Positions 9,205 to 17,677 of a stretch of 64,000 bases of DNA are shown here, piece after piece. Within the stretch, counting starts at the first letter, position 1; each line of letters starts with the position of its first letter. The notes beneath the pieces were generated by a model. It worked only from the letters and a program-made list of their open reading frames with translations, ran no database searches and was not told the DNA's origin. Source of the stretch: Clostridia bacterium UC5.1-1C12 (lineage in GTDB: Bacteria; Bacillota_I; Bacilli_A; Erysipelotrichales; Erysipelotrichaceae). The position numbers were made by a program, and so were the translations under genes. The stretch lies in assembly GCA_001305055.1 (NCBI GenBank), contig BBZX01000007.1, positions 99,199-163,198 of the forward strand, read 5' to 3'.

Positions 9205-10365
9205 TCACCTCCATTCACAATTCGCAAACGTCATCCCCTTATAATTAAAGGTCCTTGCTTCGATCATACCTTCATAAATCTTTTCATAACCGTCATATAC
9301 TTCAATCTGAATTGAATCCGCATTATTCTTTAATAGATAAACACAGCCATTTTTATAAGCAAAAAAATGATTCCATGCTTGCTTTGCATAAGCGCCAAGC
9401 TCATAGGTATACAATTTCTGAGTTGGTAAATCAAAGGATTGAACCGCCTGTAATTCATCAAATTGATTATAATAACTCAACAAAAGCTGGTTTTCCGTCC
9501 ATTGTGAGATAACCGTATCCGTCGGCGCCTGATAAGCATAGCTATTGATTAAAGTACCCTGCACATCATATTCATCAATGCGATCTTCACAAATCAACAA
9601 GATTCTTTCAGGGGTTGTTACTAAACTAAGCACTTGCTTCTCACGATTATCCCAGGAGGCAAGAATCGTCGGCTGATCAAAACGGCCAACCGGGGATTGA
9701 TAGAGATGATTTTCACCATTCATCCCCTTTGTATTTGATAAGCTCCAGTATCGAGTTTGACCGATTGCGGCATGGCTGATACTGATATCCCCCTGCAAAG
9801 TGTTTATGACGCCGGCGAATTCGGGACTGACTTCACATTCTTCAAATGTTTCAGGAAGCGCTTCACCCGCTTTAATATCCGCGATACAAACAAATTGCTT
9901 TTCAGGAATCGGCACGGTCAGATCAATCGCAATCTCCCTAAAAAGCTGACCCTTTATGATTTTAGGATAAACATAGATCCGTTCAGTGTTGGCAGCCGCT
10001 TCTGCCACGGATATCCGAAAATTTACACTCAGTGTTTTACTGGTTGTGAAATCCTCAAAATCACTGATTGAATAAGGATGCAGGACATTGGAATAGGGGT
10101 AAAAAGGATTTTGTTCATTGAAGGCTTCTTGTTGATCCTTCGGCTTGCCAATGCTGAGTTCCCCAGCCGTGACCTGCCAAGAATTGCTTTCTAAATCGGC
10201 AAACTCCTGTGTAAAACTGAAATTCAGCTGACTGCGGATTGTATCATTCGGCAGTACATCCTTTAGAATCAAGTCAGTCTGCGGATTTACTGAGTATAAG
10301 TTCAGCAAATAAAACAAACTGCCGGTAACAATTATCACAAAAAGGCATAGCTTAAGTTTTTTCAT
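9205..10365 (-). CDS. exported or membrane-anchored protein of the ABC operon, unknown function
   Basis: A 386-residue protein starting MKKLKLCLFVIIVTGSLFYLLNLYS, a single N-terminal membrane segment or uncleaved signal anchor; the rest has no membrane helices and should face outside. I do not recognise a family. The second half has several short beta-rich units (for example EKQVLSLVTTPERILLICED), which could be a beta-propeller-like fold, but that is only an impression. Start chosen at 10365 behind AGGCGGGTG; its ATG follows the permease stop by one base. Tight coupling to the permease and ATPase suggests it is an accessory extracellular part of the same transporter. Confidence 0.75.
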   Translation of the reverse strand: MKKLKLCLFVIIVTGSLFYLLNLYSVNPQTDLILKDVLPNDTIRSQLNFSFTQEFADLESNSWQVTAGELSIGKPKDQQEAFNEQNPFYPYSNVLHPYSISDFEDFTTSKTLSVNFRISVAEAAANTERIYVYPKIIKGQLFREIAIDLTVPIPEKQFVCIADIKAGEALPETFEECEVSPEFAGVINTLQGDISISHAAIGQTRYWSLSNTKGMNGENHLYQSPVGRFDQPTILASWDNREKQVLSLVTTPERILLICEDRIDEYDVQGTLINSYAYQAPTDTVISQWTENQLLLSYYNQFDELQAVQSFDLPTQKLYTYELGAYAKQAWNHFFAYKNGCVYLLKNNADSIQIEVYDGYEKIYEGMIEARTFNYKGMTFANCEWR

Positions 10366-10366
10366 A

Positions 10367-11070
10367 TCAGACACCCGCCTTATTATGCATATATAAATCA
10401 TAGGAGGATCGAAGCATAACGGCCGCTAATGCCAGATTCGGTACAAAAATATAAAACTTCTCATCGATAAAGTTTAAATAAACAAAACACGTAGCAATGA
10501 TTAAGACGATGGCTAAGCGCGGCAGCAGTGAAAATAATCGGCTATTACCGCAGATGATTAACAGAATGAAGCCCGCAAGCTCTAAAAAGCTCAAATAAAC
10601 AAAGAAGGTTGTAAAGCCATTGGCAAACAGCATCTGCATCAAAGCGGATTCATAAACACTCGCAAGCACTAAATTTATTGTCTGAGTACCGTAAAAATAG
10701 TTCAAAGCAACCAGCCAAAAAGTTCCCTGGATAACTGCCAACCCTAAAAAAGTGAAGAAGATGGTCAACAGTTCAGATAAATAGAGGATGAATCTTGACT
10801 GCGGCAGAATCATTAAACGGCGCTGCACCGGTCGATATAAATAGTAACGCTGCAGATACATCATATGAATCATAATAATCGCAATAAAGGCACCCAGAAA
10901 AACAAAATCCAAATGCTTGCAGCGAACCATGCGCCCATCCCCGGATGATCACTTAGTTTTGTCTGATAAATGCATTGCGCATTAAGCAGCGCCATTACAG
11001 CATAAACAACCAGGCATGGTCCCAGCGTTGCATCAAAACGATAAGCCCACGTTTTTATAAAATTTTTCAT
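10367..11070 (-). CDS. ABC transporter permease-like membrane protein, one frameshift
   Basis: Membrane protein of about 234 residues with roughly six hydrophobic segments; a poorly conserved ABC-2-like permease judged mainly by context. It begins MKNFIKTWAYRFDATLGP. The frame breaks near 10907 at GGATTTTG: adding one T joins SIWI to FVFLGAFIAIIMIHMMYL. Further helices include ILYLSELLTIFFTFLGLAVI and LLPRLAIVLIIATCFVYL. It is translated between the GntR regulator (28 bases upstream) and the exported protein (1 base downstream). The ribosome site is GAGAGGGGG. Confidence 0.75.
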
Positions 11071-11098
11071 TTTATCCCCCTCTCATTACAGGTATCGA

Positions 11099-11474
11099 TT
11101 ATAAGTGCCAATGCTCATTCAGCAAAGCAATCAGCGTTTCCCGATCAATGCCTGCCTCATGACATTGAATCACAAAATCATGCAGCATCTGATCCACCAA
11201 CTCACGGCGGATCTTTGAAAGCAGCTCATCATTAACGATGATCACGCTTTTTCACATTGGCAATAGTTTTCAGATAGCCTTCCTCTTCCATTGTCCGATA
11301 TGCTTTCTGCACAGTATTGGGATTAATGGAAAGCTGGGCAGCTACTTCACGGCGGCTGGGCAGCTCTTGATAATTAGTGCATTTTCCCCTCAATATCTTG
11401 CGTTTTATATGCAGACAGAGCTGCTGATAAACCGGCAGATCATGGTTCAATCGGATATCAATGAACGGATTCAA
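11099..11474 (-). CDS. YtrA-type GntR transcriptional regulator, one frameshift
   Basis: Short GntR regulator with winged-helix DNA-binding domain and a brief C-terminal helical part. DLPVYQQLCLHIKRKILRG and LPSRREVAAQLSINPNTVQKAYRTMEEEGYL are the HTH signature. Near 11250 one A appears to be inserted (five A instead of four): NVK should continue SVIIVNDELLSKIRREL and end NEHWHL. The span is 376 bases, exactly 125 codons plus one, which supports a single inserted base. As first gene of the ABC operon it probably represses it. Confidence 0.88.
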
Positions 11475-11523
11475 GCGATCATCTCCTCTAAGTGTATTAT
11501 ACCCTTAATACACTTTTGTGTAA

Positions 11524-11551
11524 AGCTAAAGCAGCATGGAATGCTGCTTCG
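11524..11551 (-). terminator. terminator of the glycerol-3-phosphate-dehydrogenase-like operon
   Basis: AAGCAGCATT and AATGCTGCTT-type arms form a hairpin on the minus strand just after the DUF1667 gene. The T-rich tail is short and interrupted. Confidence 0.55.
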
Positions 11552-11554
11552 TGT

Positions 11555-11929
11555 TTATTTATTACTGATACGAGTGACGGTACGCGAGGCAATCACATTG
11601 ACACCGCTTTGACAGATATTTTTAACGAGGATGTCATTGACATGTACCGGCGCCTTAACCCGCAGGCGGTTCAGCACCTGCATCGCTTCCATCAGCTTAC
11701 CTTTGGGAATCGGGCCATCCGTAACTACCGGCAACCTTGTCAGCTCGGCTCTTTCAAGCAGCACCGTCGTTGTCAGTGTCCGTTTTGGATTTGTCAGTTC
11801 CTCGTGCGCATATTTAATTCCCCGCGGACAATTATTGCCGCTGACACTCAATTTTAATGTCGCATCATCAATATCCAGCTGCAGCTGACAGCCCATCGGA
11901 CAAACGATACAAGTCATTTCTTTTTTCAT
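11555..11929 (-). CDS. DUF1667 protein, small Cys-rich partner of FAD oxidoreductases
   Basis: A 124-residue protein opening MKKEMTCIVCPMGC, with a second pair in NCPRG. The C-x2-C-P-x-G-C and CPRG motifs look like metal or Fe-S ligands. The family is regularly found as third gene after two FAD-dependent dehydrogenases, exactly the arrangement here, and is presumed to be a small subunit or electron carrier of that complex. Its ATG overlaps the stop of the preceding oxidoreductase by 4 bases. Start taken at 11929; a GAGGGA ribosome site fits this ATG better than one two codons earlier. Confidence 0.88.
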   Translation of the reverse strand: MKKEMTCIVCPMGCQLQLDIDDATLKLSVSGNNCPRGIKYAHEELTNPKRTLTTTVLLERAELTRLPVVTDGPIPKGKLMEAMQVLNRLRVKAPVHVNDILVKNICQSGVNVIASRTVTRISNK

Positions 11930-13179
11930 TCGCATTCCCTCATTTCAAAGCTCAGACTGGTTGACCCTTTCAGTTCTTTAGCACTGAGTCTGATAGTTTC
12001 CATTTCTGCAGGCAGCACGATTCGCTTGCGAATTCGCCGTAATTCCTCTCCATTTTTAACAATGACTAATTCACAATTTTTCATCGGACGGCGTACTCTG
12101 AAAGTAAATTCAACTTCCTGGTCAATGTTTTCCACGCGCAGACATTGCGGAACTAATGCAGTGACATTACTTAAAGCGATGCAGTCCACCGCCGCGCCCT
12201 CATGCAGTTGATTTTTCAGATACCGAGCCACAAAACGTCCGCACAATTCAGCTTCACGACTGACAAAATCCACCAAATCATGCACATGCAAAGCGTTGCC
12301 GCAGACAAAGAAACCCGGCAGATTTGTTTCATAGCTCTCATTGACACGCGCACTCTTCGTGGCTGGATCTTGAATAATCGGCAAGTCATCGAATAAACGC
12401 AGTTCAGGGATAAGACCGACCGACAGCAGCAGACAGTCACATTCAACTTCCCACTCACTGCCGGCGATCGGTTTCAGATGTTCATCAACCTTCGCCAGCA
12501 CAATCTTTTCAAGCCGGTTTCGTCCAATGGTTTTTACGACTGTCGTGCTCAGATATAATGGAATATTGAAATCCTCAAGACATTGGACAATATTTCTTTT
12601 TAAACCATTTGAATAAGGCATAATTTCCGCCACACCATGGACGGCTGCCCCTTCTAAGGTCATTCGGCGTGCCATAATCAGACCTATATCACCGCTGCCT
12701 AAAATAAAAACATCCTTGCCTGGCAAATAGCCATCAAGATTCAAATAATGCTGGGCAGTGCCGGCACTCATGATGCCGCAGCAGCGATCACCGGGAATTG
12801 AGATTGAACCGCGTGAGCGTTCACGGCAGCCCGTAGCCATGACGACCGCTTTTGCCTGAAGCTTTACATACCCTTCTTTTTTACTTAAAATCATAGCGGT
12901 TTTTGTTTCATCCAAGGACAAAACTGTCGCCTGAGAATAAACGGTAATACTGATTCGCTTTAAAAGATCAATGTATCGCTGTGCATACTGCGGTCCGGTC
13001 AGCTCGGCTTTAAAAACCTGAAGCCCGAAACCGTTATGAATGCACTGATTTAATACTCCGCCCAGCGTATTGTCGCGCTCGACAATTACAACATCATGAA
13101 TTCCCTGCTGATAAAGCGATAACGCACACGCCAGCGCCGCTGAGCCGCCGCCGATGATCAGACAATCACAAGTTTTCAT
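11926..13179 (-). CDS. NAD(P)/FAD-dependent oxidoreductase (GlpB/thioredoxin-reductase-like)
   Basis: A 417-residue flavoprotein. FAD-binding Rossmann motif: CLIIGGGSAALACALSLY at residues 6-23. A second dinucleotide-binding motif is DVFILGSGDIGLIMARR. VVMATGCRER and FFVCGNALHVHDLVDFV are typical of the pyridine nucleotide-disulfide family. There is no CxxC redox pair of thioredoxin reductase. It pairs with the larger FAD dehydrogenase upstream (overlap of one base) and DUF1667 downstream, a recurring trio linked to glycerol-3-phosphate oxidation. It probably passes electrons from the dehydrogenase to NAD or a quinone pool; the acceptor is unknown. Confidence 0.88.
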   Translation of the reverse strand: MKTCDCLIIGGGSAALACALSLYQQGIHDVVIVERDNTLGGVLNQCIHNGFGLQVFKAELTGPQYAQRYIDLLKRISITVYSQATVLSLDETKTAMILSKKEGYVKLQAKAVVMATGCRERSRGSISIPGDRCCGIMSAGTAQHYLNLDGYLPGKDVFILGSGDIGLIMARRMTLEGAAVHGVAEIMPYSNGLKRNIVQCLEDFNIPLYLSTTVVKTIGRNRLEKIVLAKVDEHLKPIAGSEWEVECDCLLLSVGLIPELRLFDDLPIIQDPATKSARVNESYETNLPGFFVCGNALHVHDLVDFVSREAELCGRFVARYLKNQLHEGAAVDCIALSNVTALVPQCLRVENIDQEVEFTFRVRRPMKNCELVIVKNGEELRRIRKRIVLPAEMETIRLSAKELKGSTSLSFEMRECE

Positions 13180-14608
13180 CAGCGTTCCCCCTTTGTCATT
13201 TTATATAAAATATGTGAACCCTTTTGATTATAGTCAACCTCCTCCATCGGTTTCTTTAATGTTTCCGACAGCAGTCTTACAACCAGCGGTTCACAAAAGC
13301 CGCCCTGACAATCCCCCATGCCCGGACGAACCCGTTTCTTAACGCCAACCACACTGCGGGCACCACAGCTGCGTTTAATACAATCAATAATTTCCTGAGC
13401 TGATACTTGTTCACAGCGGCATATGATTTCACCATAGCGCGGATTATGAGCAATATACTGCTTCTTCTCTTCTTCACTGCATTCTGACAGCACGATATTT
13501 TTCTGACGATGCTTCAAAATCGAACGCGGCTGTAAATCAAATGACGGCAGCACAAACTCCTTCATCACCTTTTCAGCAATCGCCGGTGCGCTCGCCAAAC
13601 CCGGTGAATCGATGCCTGCCACATCAATAAAATGCGGACAGCTTTCTTCAATAATAAAATCATCCTCTGCCGTCGTCGGCCGATTACCGCTGAAACTGTG
13701 AATGATTTCAGAGCCCGGCACCTCATCCAGCAGCTCGCTTGTTTTTCCAATACCTCAGCCAAGCCCATCGAGGTGGTGGCAACATCATCACAATCATCAT
13801 GCACCGCTGCATTAGGACCTAACAGAATATTGCCGTGAACCGTAGGCACTGCCAGCACGCCCTTGCCTTTGACCGTCGGCACCGGATAAAGCACATGCTT
13901 CACCAGCTCATGACAGCGTTTGCTTAAGACAAAATATTCACCCTTTTTAGGATTGATTTTAAACCGTGCCTGCCCATTCACCATCGCACTGACACGATCC
14001 GCATACAAGCCAGCACAGTTAATCACCATCCGTGTTTTAATTTTTTGTGTCGCTGACTCTACCTCATAGCCATCAGCAAGCTTTGTGATCGCTTTAACCT
14101 CTTCATTCAGCAATAACTGCGTCCCATTGCCCATCGCTGTTTCCATCGCCGCAATGGCAATCTTCCAAGGTGTGACAATCGCTGTTGACTCACAAAATAA
14201 GGCCTGAACGACCCGCTTTGACAAATGACTCTCCATCGCTCTTGCTTCATCCCCATCAATCAATGAAACCGCAATGCCTCTTTGATCCGCACGCGTCTTT
14301 AATTCAGCCAATGCGGCGCACTGTTCATCATTCATTGCCACAACTAAACTGCCGACCTGCTTATAGTCAACCTTTAATTCCCTGCATAAAGTTGGATAAA
14401 GCTGCGCCCCCCGCAAATTCATCGCCGCTTTTAATGAATTATCACGCGGATCATAGCCGGCATGAATGATGGCGCTATTGGCCATACTCGTACTGTTTGC
14501 CACATCATTTTCCTTCTCAACCAAGGTTACATTACAATTATATCTCGAACAGGCATAAGCAATCAGGGTTCCGATAACGCCGCCGCCAATAATGACAATA
14601 TCTTCCAT
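13179..14608 (-). CDS. glycerol-3-phosphate dehydrogenase-like FAD oxidoreductase with BFD-type [2Fe-2S] domain, one frameshift
   Basis: Probable glycerol-3-phosphate dehydrogenase large subunit (GlpA-like) of about 477 residues. The N-terminal DAO domain has EDIVIIGGGVIGTLIAYACSR as FAD motif and VINCAGLYADRV. The C-terminal BFD domain shows ICRCEQVS and SCGARS, then GMGDCQGGFC, the Cys ligands for a [2Fe-2S] cluster. The frame breaks near 13738: one A missing from AAAAA joins VLEK to TSELLDEVPGSEIIHSFSG. The start at 14608 follows GGAGG. It is first gene of a three-gene operon with a promoter containing a cre site, so carbon catabolite control is likely. Confidence 0.88.
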
Positions 14609-14625
14609 AAGTCCTCCATAACCGA

Positions 14626-14647
14626 AAAAGCACCCATAAGTGCTTTT
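14626..14647 (-). promoter_or_regulatory. leader hairpin before the glpA-like gene
   Basis: AAAAGCAC and GTGCTTTT form a perfect 8-bp stem over a 6-base loop between the promoter and the ribosome site on the minus strand. The following TTTTTCGG is a short T-run, so it could attenuate transcription. No ligand-binding domain is recognisable in the roughly 60-base leader. Confidence 0.5.
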
Positions 14648-14680
14648 ATGCAAACAAGCTGCTCGTGTTTTCTACCTATA

Positions 14681-14709
14681 ATTATATCATTGAAAGCGTT
14701 TGCATTCAA
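14681..14709 (-). promoter_or_regulatory. sigma-A promoter with CcpA cre site in the spacer
   Basis: Minus strand TTGAAT (14704-14709) and TATAAT (14681-14686) are separated by 17 bases. The spacer holds TGCAAACGCTTTCA (14691-14704), which fits the catabolite-responsive element consensus TGNAANCGNWNNCA at every fixed base. Binding there would block RNA polymerase, so the downstream operon should be repressed when preferred sugars are available. Confidence 0.8.
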
Positions 14710-14897
14710 CAAGCACAACCAAAAGTTTTAAGCAGGTTCAGATATGTAAAAAACTATTGTCAAACCCTAAAAACACACAAAACATAACAGAATCTGTTGA
14801 TAATGCAGGTTATGTTACCTTCAATTACCATATATTTCCATAATTGATTTTATAATCATAAACTGTCTTCTTAGAATAAGTTTTTGTAGATTAAACA

Positions 14898-14926
14898 TAA
14901 AAAAGCCGGAAACATTTGTCTCCGGC
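14898..14926 (-). terminator. terminator after tRNA-Ile
   Basis: GCCGGA and TCCGGC arms on the minus strand with ACAAATGTT-type extension of the stem, followed by TTTTTTATG. Confidence 0.85.
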
Positions 14927-14938
14927 GATAAATTAATC

Positions 14939-15015
<77 letters not shown>

Positions 15016-15033
15016 ACTTGTTAGTGCCCATAT

Positions 15034-15062
15034 ATAATACCATAAAGCATTTTAGCTTGCAA
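15034..15062 (-). promoter_or_regulatory. promoter of tRNA-Ile
   Basis: TTGCAA (15057-15062) and TATTAT (15034-15039) with a 17-base spacer on the minus strand, about 20 bases before the tRNA 5' end. Confidence 0.6.
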
Positions 15063-15178
15063 GATAAACATTACAAAAAATTGTTCATGTCAGGCATTTT
15101 CTTTCCTCATGGTTTTTAAGCGTTGTCTTGGTTTAAACCTTTAAGTCATGGTATAATAGCTACCATAGGAGGTACATT

Positions 15179-15637
15179 ATGTTACAAATCAATACAAAAG
15201 CACCTGATTTTGCACTCGCTGATCAGCATGGCAACATTGTTCATCTCAGTGATTTTCTAGGCAAAAAGGTTGTTCTCTATTTCTATCCTAAAGATAATAC
15301 ACCCGGCTGCACCAAACAAGCCTGTGCGTTTAAAAGCATGTATGAGGCGTTCCGCAGCAAGGATATTGAAGTAATCGGGATCAGTAAGGATTCCGCTGCC
15401 TCACATAAGAAATTCATTGAGAAATATGAACTTCCCTTTATCCTTTTAAGTGATCCGCAGACAAATATCCTTCAGGAATATGAAGTATGGAAGAAGAAAA
15501 AGCTGGCTGGTCATGAATATATGGGCATTGTCCGTTCTACTTATATCATTGATGAAGAAGGCAAGATTCTGCATGCGATGGAAAAGGTCAATCCAGAAAA
15601 AAATCCGCTTGAAGTAGCGGCGGTTCTGAATGTATGA
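15179..15637 (+). CDS. bcp: thioredoxin-dependent peroxiredoxin, BCP family
   Basis: Cytoplasmic peroxidase that reduces H2O2 and organic hydroperoxides using thioredoxin. It has 152 residues, the usual size. The active-site segment is YPKDNTPGCTKQACAF: the peroxidatic Cys in PGCT and a resolving Cys five residues later, the atypical 2-Cys (alpha-BCP) pattern. VIGISKDSAASHKKF and YGIVRSTYIIDEEG-like C-terminal sequence (MGIVRSTYIIDEEGKI) are typical. A TATAAT box lies at 15152-15157, and AGGAGG precedes the start. The stop overlaps the next gene's ATG by 4 bases. Confidence 0.96.
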   Translation: MLQINTKAPDFALADQHGNIVHLSDFLGKKVVLYFYPKDNTPGCTKQACAFKSMYEAFRSKDIEVIGISKDSAASHKKFIEKYELPFILLSDPQTNILQEYEVWKKKKLAGHEYMGIVRSTYIIDEEGKILHAMEKVNPEKNPLEVAAVLNV

Positions 15638-16197
15638 AAATAGAATTAACCGTATCCAGCTTTGCTGGCTGTTATGAAGGTGCAGAATTAAAAGATACCC
15701 AAACTTGGCAGGCCGCTCTGATTGAGGTCTTAAAAGAAAATGAAATCATGATTGATGGCTGGCAGGAGGATAGTTCAGCCTTTGCCGTCAAAGAAATCGA
15801 TGAAGAATGTCTGGCTGCCCTCGCCCTTTGCGCCGCTTATACGGAAGCGAAGAAGCCGCTGCCCGCTAAATTAAAGAGTGTTTGGGATGAGGATAAGATT
15901 TATAGTAAAGCAGCCAACAGCAATGATTCAAAATATAAGCAGCTGCTGCGCAGTGTTGATATCTTCCTGCCCGGTAATTTTCCTTATAATTTTGAATTTG
16001 CTGATATAAATGAAGAAGTGATGCTTTTTGGCAGTCTTGATGAATTGATTGATCAATGCCTGCGTCTGAAACGTATTGCATTTAAGGATGAAACATCTGT
16101 GAATCAAGTAAGTAAAATGGCGCTTGAGGCTTTAAATCTTTACTTGGAAATGACTCAGCTGGCAAAAACCAGTCAACTGCCCCTATTTATTAATTAA
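15634..16197 (+). CDS. unknown 187-residue protein co-translated with bcp
   Basis: I do not recognise this protein. It begins MKIELTVSSFAGCYEGAELK, is acidic and mostly helical in appearance, and has no signal peptide or membrane segment. Aliphatic and Tyr-rich stretches (SVDIFLPGNFPYNFEFADI) lie in the middle, and a helical tail ends in SQLPLFIN. Its ATG overlaps the bcp stop (ATGA), and a terminator follows, so it is the second gene of a two-gene unit. An accessory role in peroxide defence would be inference from context alone. Confidence 0.7.
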   Translation: MKIELTVSSFAGCYEGAELKDTQTWQAALIEVLKENEIMIDGWQEDSSAFAVKEIDEECLAALALCAAYTEAKKPLPAKLKSVWDEDKIYSKAANSNDSKYKQLLRSVDIFLPGNFPYNFEFADINEEVMLFGSLDELIDQCLRLKRIAFKDETSVNQVSKMALEALNLYLEMTQLAKTSQLPLFIN

Positions 16198-16220
16198 AGC
16201 TGGTCACCGCCAGCTTTTTT
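16197..16220 (+). terminator. terminator of the bcp unit
   Basis: AGCTGG and CCAGCT stem followed by TTTTTT, directly after the stop of the unknown gene. Confidence 0.85.
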
Positions 16221-16224
16221 CATC

Positions 16225-16249
16225 TAAAAAACCGATCTGAGATCGGTTA
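16225..16249 (-). terminator. terminator of the HD-domain gene
   Basis: Minus strand AACCGATC and GATCGGTT stem followed by TTTTTTAG, starting at the stop codon. It stands back to back with the bcp terminator. Confidence 0.85.
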
Positions 16250-16804
16250 TCCTAAATGTATAAAAGATATAAAAGAAGCGAGATACATTACTGCCGCTGA
16301 CTTTCTTACAAGTGATGAAGACTGATGAATACATTCTAATGTCGCGCAATACTTATCCATGCCGGTAATTACCCAACCCTCTTTATAACGAGGCGCTTTT
16401 AAAGTCATCGGCCACATATGCTTAACGATGCAGTCAGCCATCAAAGGTGTTACATCAGCGATTTTCCGTGCGTTTTCAAGCGCTACCCGCGGATGCAGAG
16501 CCGGATGCCAGCCTTCATGTGTCTTTTCACGCCAATCATAGTGAAACAGATCATGCAGCAAAGCCGCCCTTGTAGCCTCTTTTGTATGCCAGTTAAATTT
16601 ACGGCAAATCAAAAAAGTATAATAAGCAACATTCAAAGAATGCTGAAGTCTTGTTGTATTTAAATGCTGTGAAAACTCATCAAGCTGCTGTACTTCATTC
16701 ATTGTAAGCAGGTCACTTAATATTTCATTAAACTCCCTGATTTTTGGATTTGTAATGTCATTCAAGTCTAATCTAGAATAAATCGCTTTTTCCAATCTCT
16801 TCAC
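16247..16804 (-). CDS. HD-domain phosphohydrolase
   Basis: A 185-residue single-domain protein of the HD superfamily of metal-dependent phosphohydrolases. The ligands are in order: His in TTRLQHSLNVAYYTFLIC, the His-Asp pair in AALLHDLFHYDW, His in WHPALHPRVALENA, and KHMWPMT. The pattern LLHDLFHYDWR with KHMWPM is seen in small HD proteins of gut Firmicutes whose substrate is unknown. Monocistronic, bounded by its own terminator. No fused synthetase or response-regulator domain. Confidence 0.88.
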   Translation of the reverse strand: MKRLEKAIYSRLDLNDITNPKIREFNEILSDLLTMNEVQQLDEFSQHLNTTRLQHSLNVAYYTFLICRKFNWHTKEATRAALLHDLFHYDWREKTHEGWHPALHPRVALENARKIADVTPLMADCIVKHMWPMTLKAPRYKEGWVITGMDKYCATLECIHQSSSLVRKSAAVMYLASFISFIHLG

Positions 16805-16878
16805 CTCTATTTACTAGAATAACATACTGAAAATAAAAGTCAATTGACTTTATCTGAAATCTTTTGTGAAGTTTTTGC

Positions 16879-17316
16879 TTATCTCTTAATCAATGATGAA
16901 AAAATAGTCAGTATGACACCTACAACCGCTAAGCCTAAACCGGCAAGATGCAGAGGCGGCATTGATTCACCATAAAATAGTAACCCGATACCGCAGACGG
17001 CTACAATGACTAGAATATTGGCTAAAGGCGGTAAAGTTGTCAAGCTGAAACCATGACGGTAAGCAAGCAGAAAGCCTAATTCATAAAAACAGATCACAGC
17101 TCCAAGTAAAAAGCTGAAGCGATTTACTTTCTTTAACTCAGTACCGATATGAACCAAGCCACCGCTAGCCGCAGCGAGCAGTAAAGCACAGAGAAAAGCA
17201 ATAGCATAAGTACACAGTAAAGGGATGAACGGATTCACATCAGAAGGAATGGATTTTGAGCAGATCTGATACAGCACCCCGGAAACGAGAATAATCAGCA
17301 GGGCTATTAATTTCAT
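16879..17316 (-). CDS. DMT/EamA-type small membrane transporter
   Basis: A 145-residue integral membrane protein with about five hydrophobic segments, one EamA repeat (half of a full ten-helix DMT transporter). Sequence starts MKLIALLIILVSGVLYQICSK and ends LAGLGLAVVGVILTIFSS, the conserved last helix of the repeat. It would need to dimerise. It follows the cellobiose PTS EIIB gene on the same strand, but a small hairpin separates them, so co-transcription is uncertain. Substrate unknown. Confidence 0.78.
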   Translation of the reverse strand: MKLIALLIILVSGVLYQICSKSIPSDVNPFIPLLCTYAIAFLCALLLAAASGGLVHIGTELKKVNRFSFLLGAVICFYELGFLLAYRHGFSLTTLPPLANILVIVAVCGIGLLFYGESMPPLHLAGLGLAVVGVILTIFSSLIKR

Positions 17317-17357
17317 TTGCAGCCAGCCTAAGAAATAGGAATCAGCATTGCTGATCC

Positions 17358-17663
17358 CTATGTTCTATCCAATCCTTTGACAATTTCCTGCCATACGTTA
17401 TCCGCCCGCATTAAGCCAAAGTCAGACGCTGAAATCGTCAGCACAAGACGATCCGCCAGCTTCGCCTTAATGTCATCATAGGCATAGCGCACCTGCGGCC
17501 CTAACAAATAAACATCATAATCACCGAAATCATTCTCAGCCTCCGCAAGCGCCGTAGCGACAACTTCAATATCCTCAACACCATACTTCTTTGCTTCTTC
17601 TTCCAGTCTGACTTTCATTAAGCCGGTACTCAAACCGCCGTAACACATTAATAATATTTTCAT
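17358..17663 (-). CDS. PTS sugar transporter subunit IIB, lactose/cellobiose family
   Basis: Cytoplasmic phosphocarrier of 101 residues. MKILLMCYGGLSTGLMKVRLEEEA carries the phosphorylated Cys7 in the C-x-G-G-L-S-T loop. It transfers phosphate from EIIA to the incoming sugar. It follows EIIC by 14 bases and completes the EIIA, GH1, EIIC, EIIB set of this locus. Length is normal. Confidence 0.93.
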   Translation of the reverse strand: MKILLMCYGGLSTGLMKVRLEEEAKKYGVEDIEVVATALAEAENDFGDYDVYLLGPQVRYAYDDIKAKLADRLVLTISASDFGLMRADNVWQEIVKGLDRT

Positions 17664-17677
17664 CGCTCTTTCTCCTT

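Noticed and set aside
14710..14897. Regulatory RNA between the glp-like promoter and the tRNA-Ile terminator
   Set aside because: AT-rich, no stable hairpin beyond the tRNA terminator, no frame of note.
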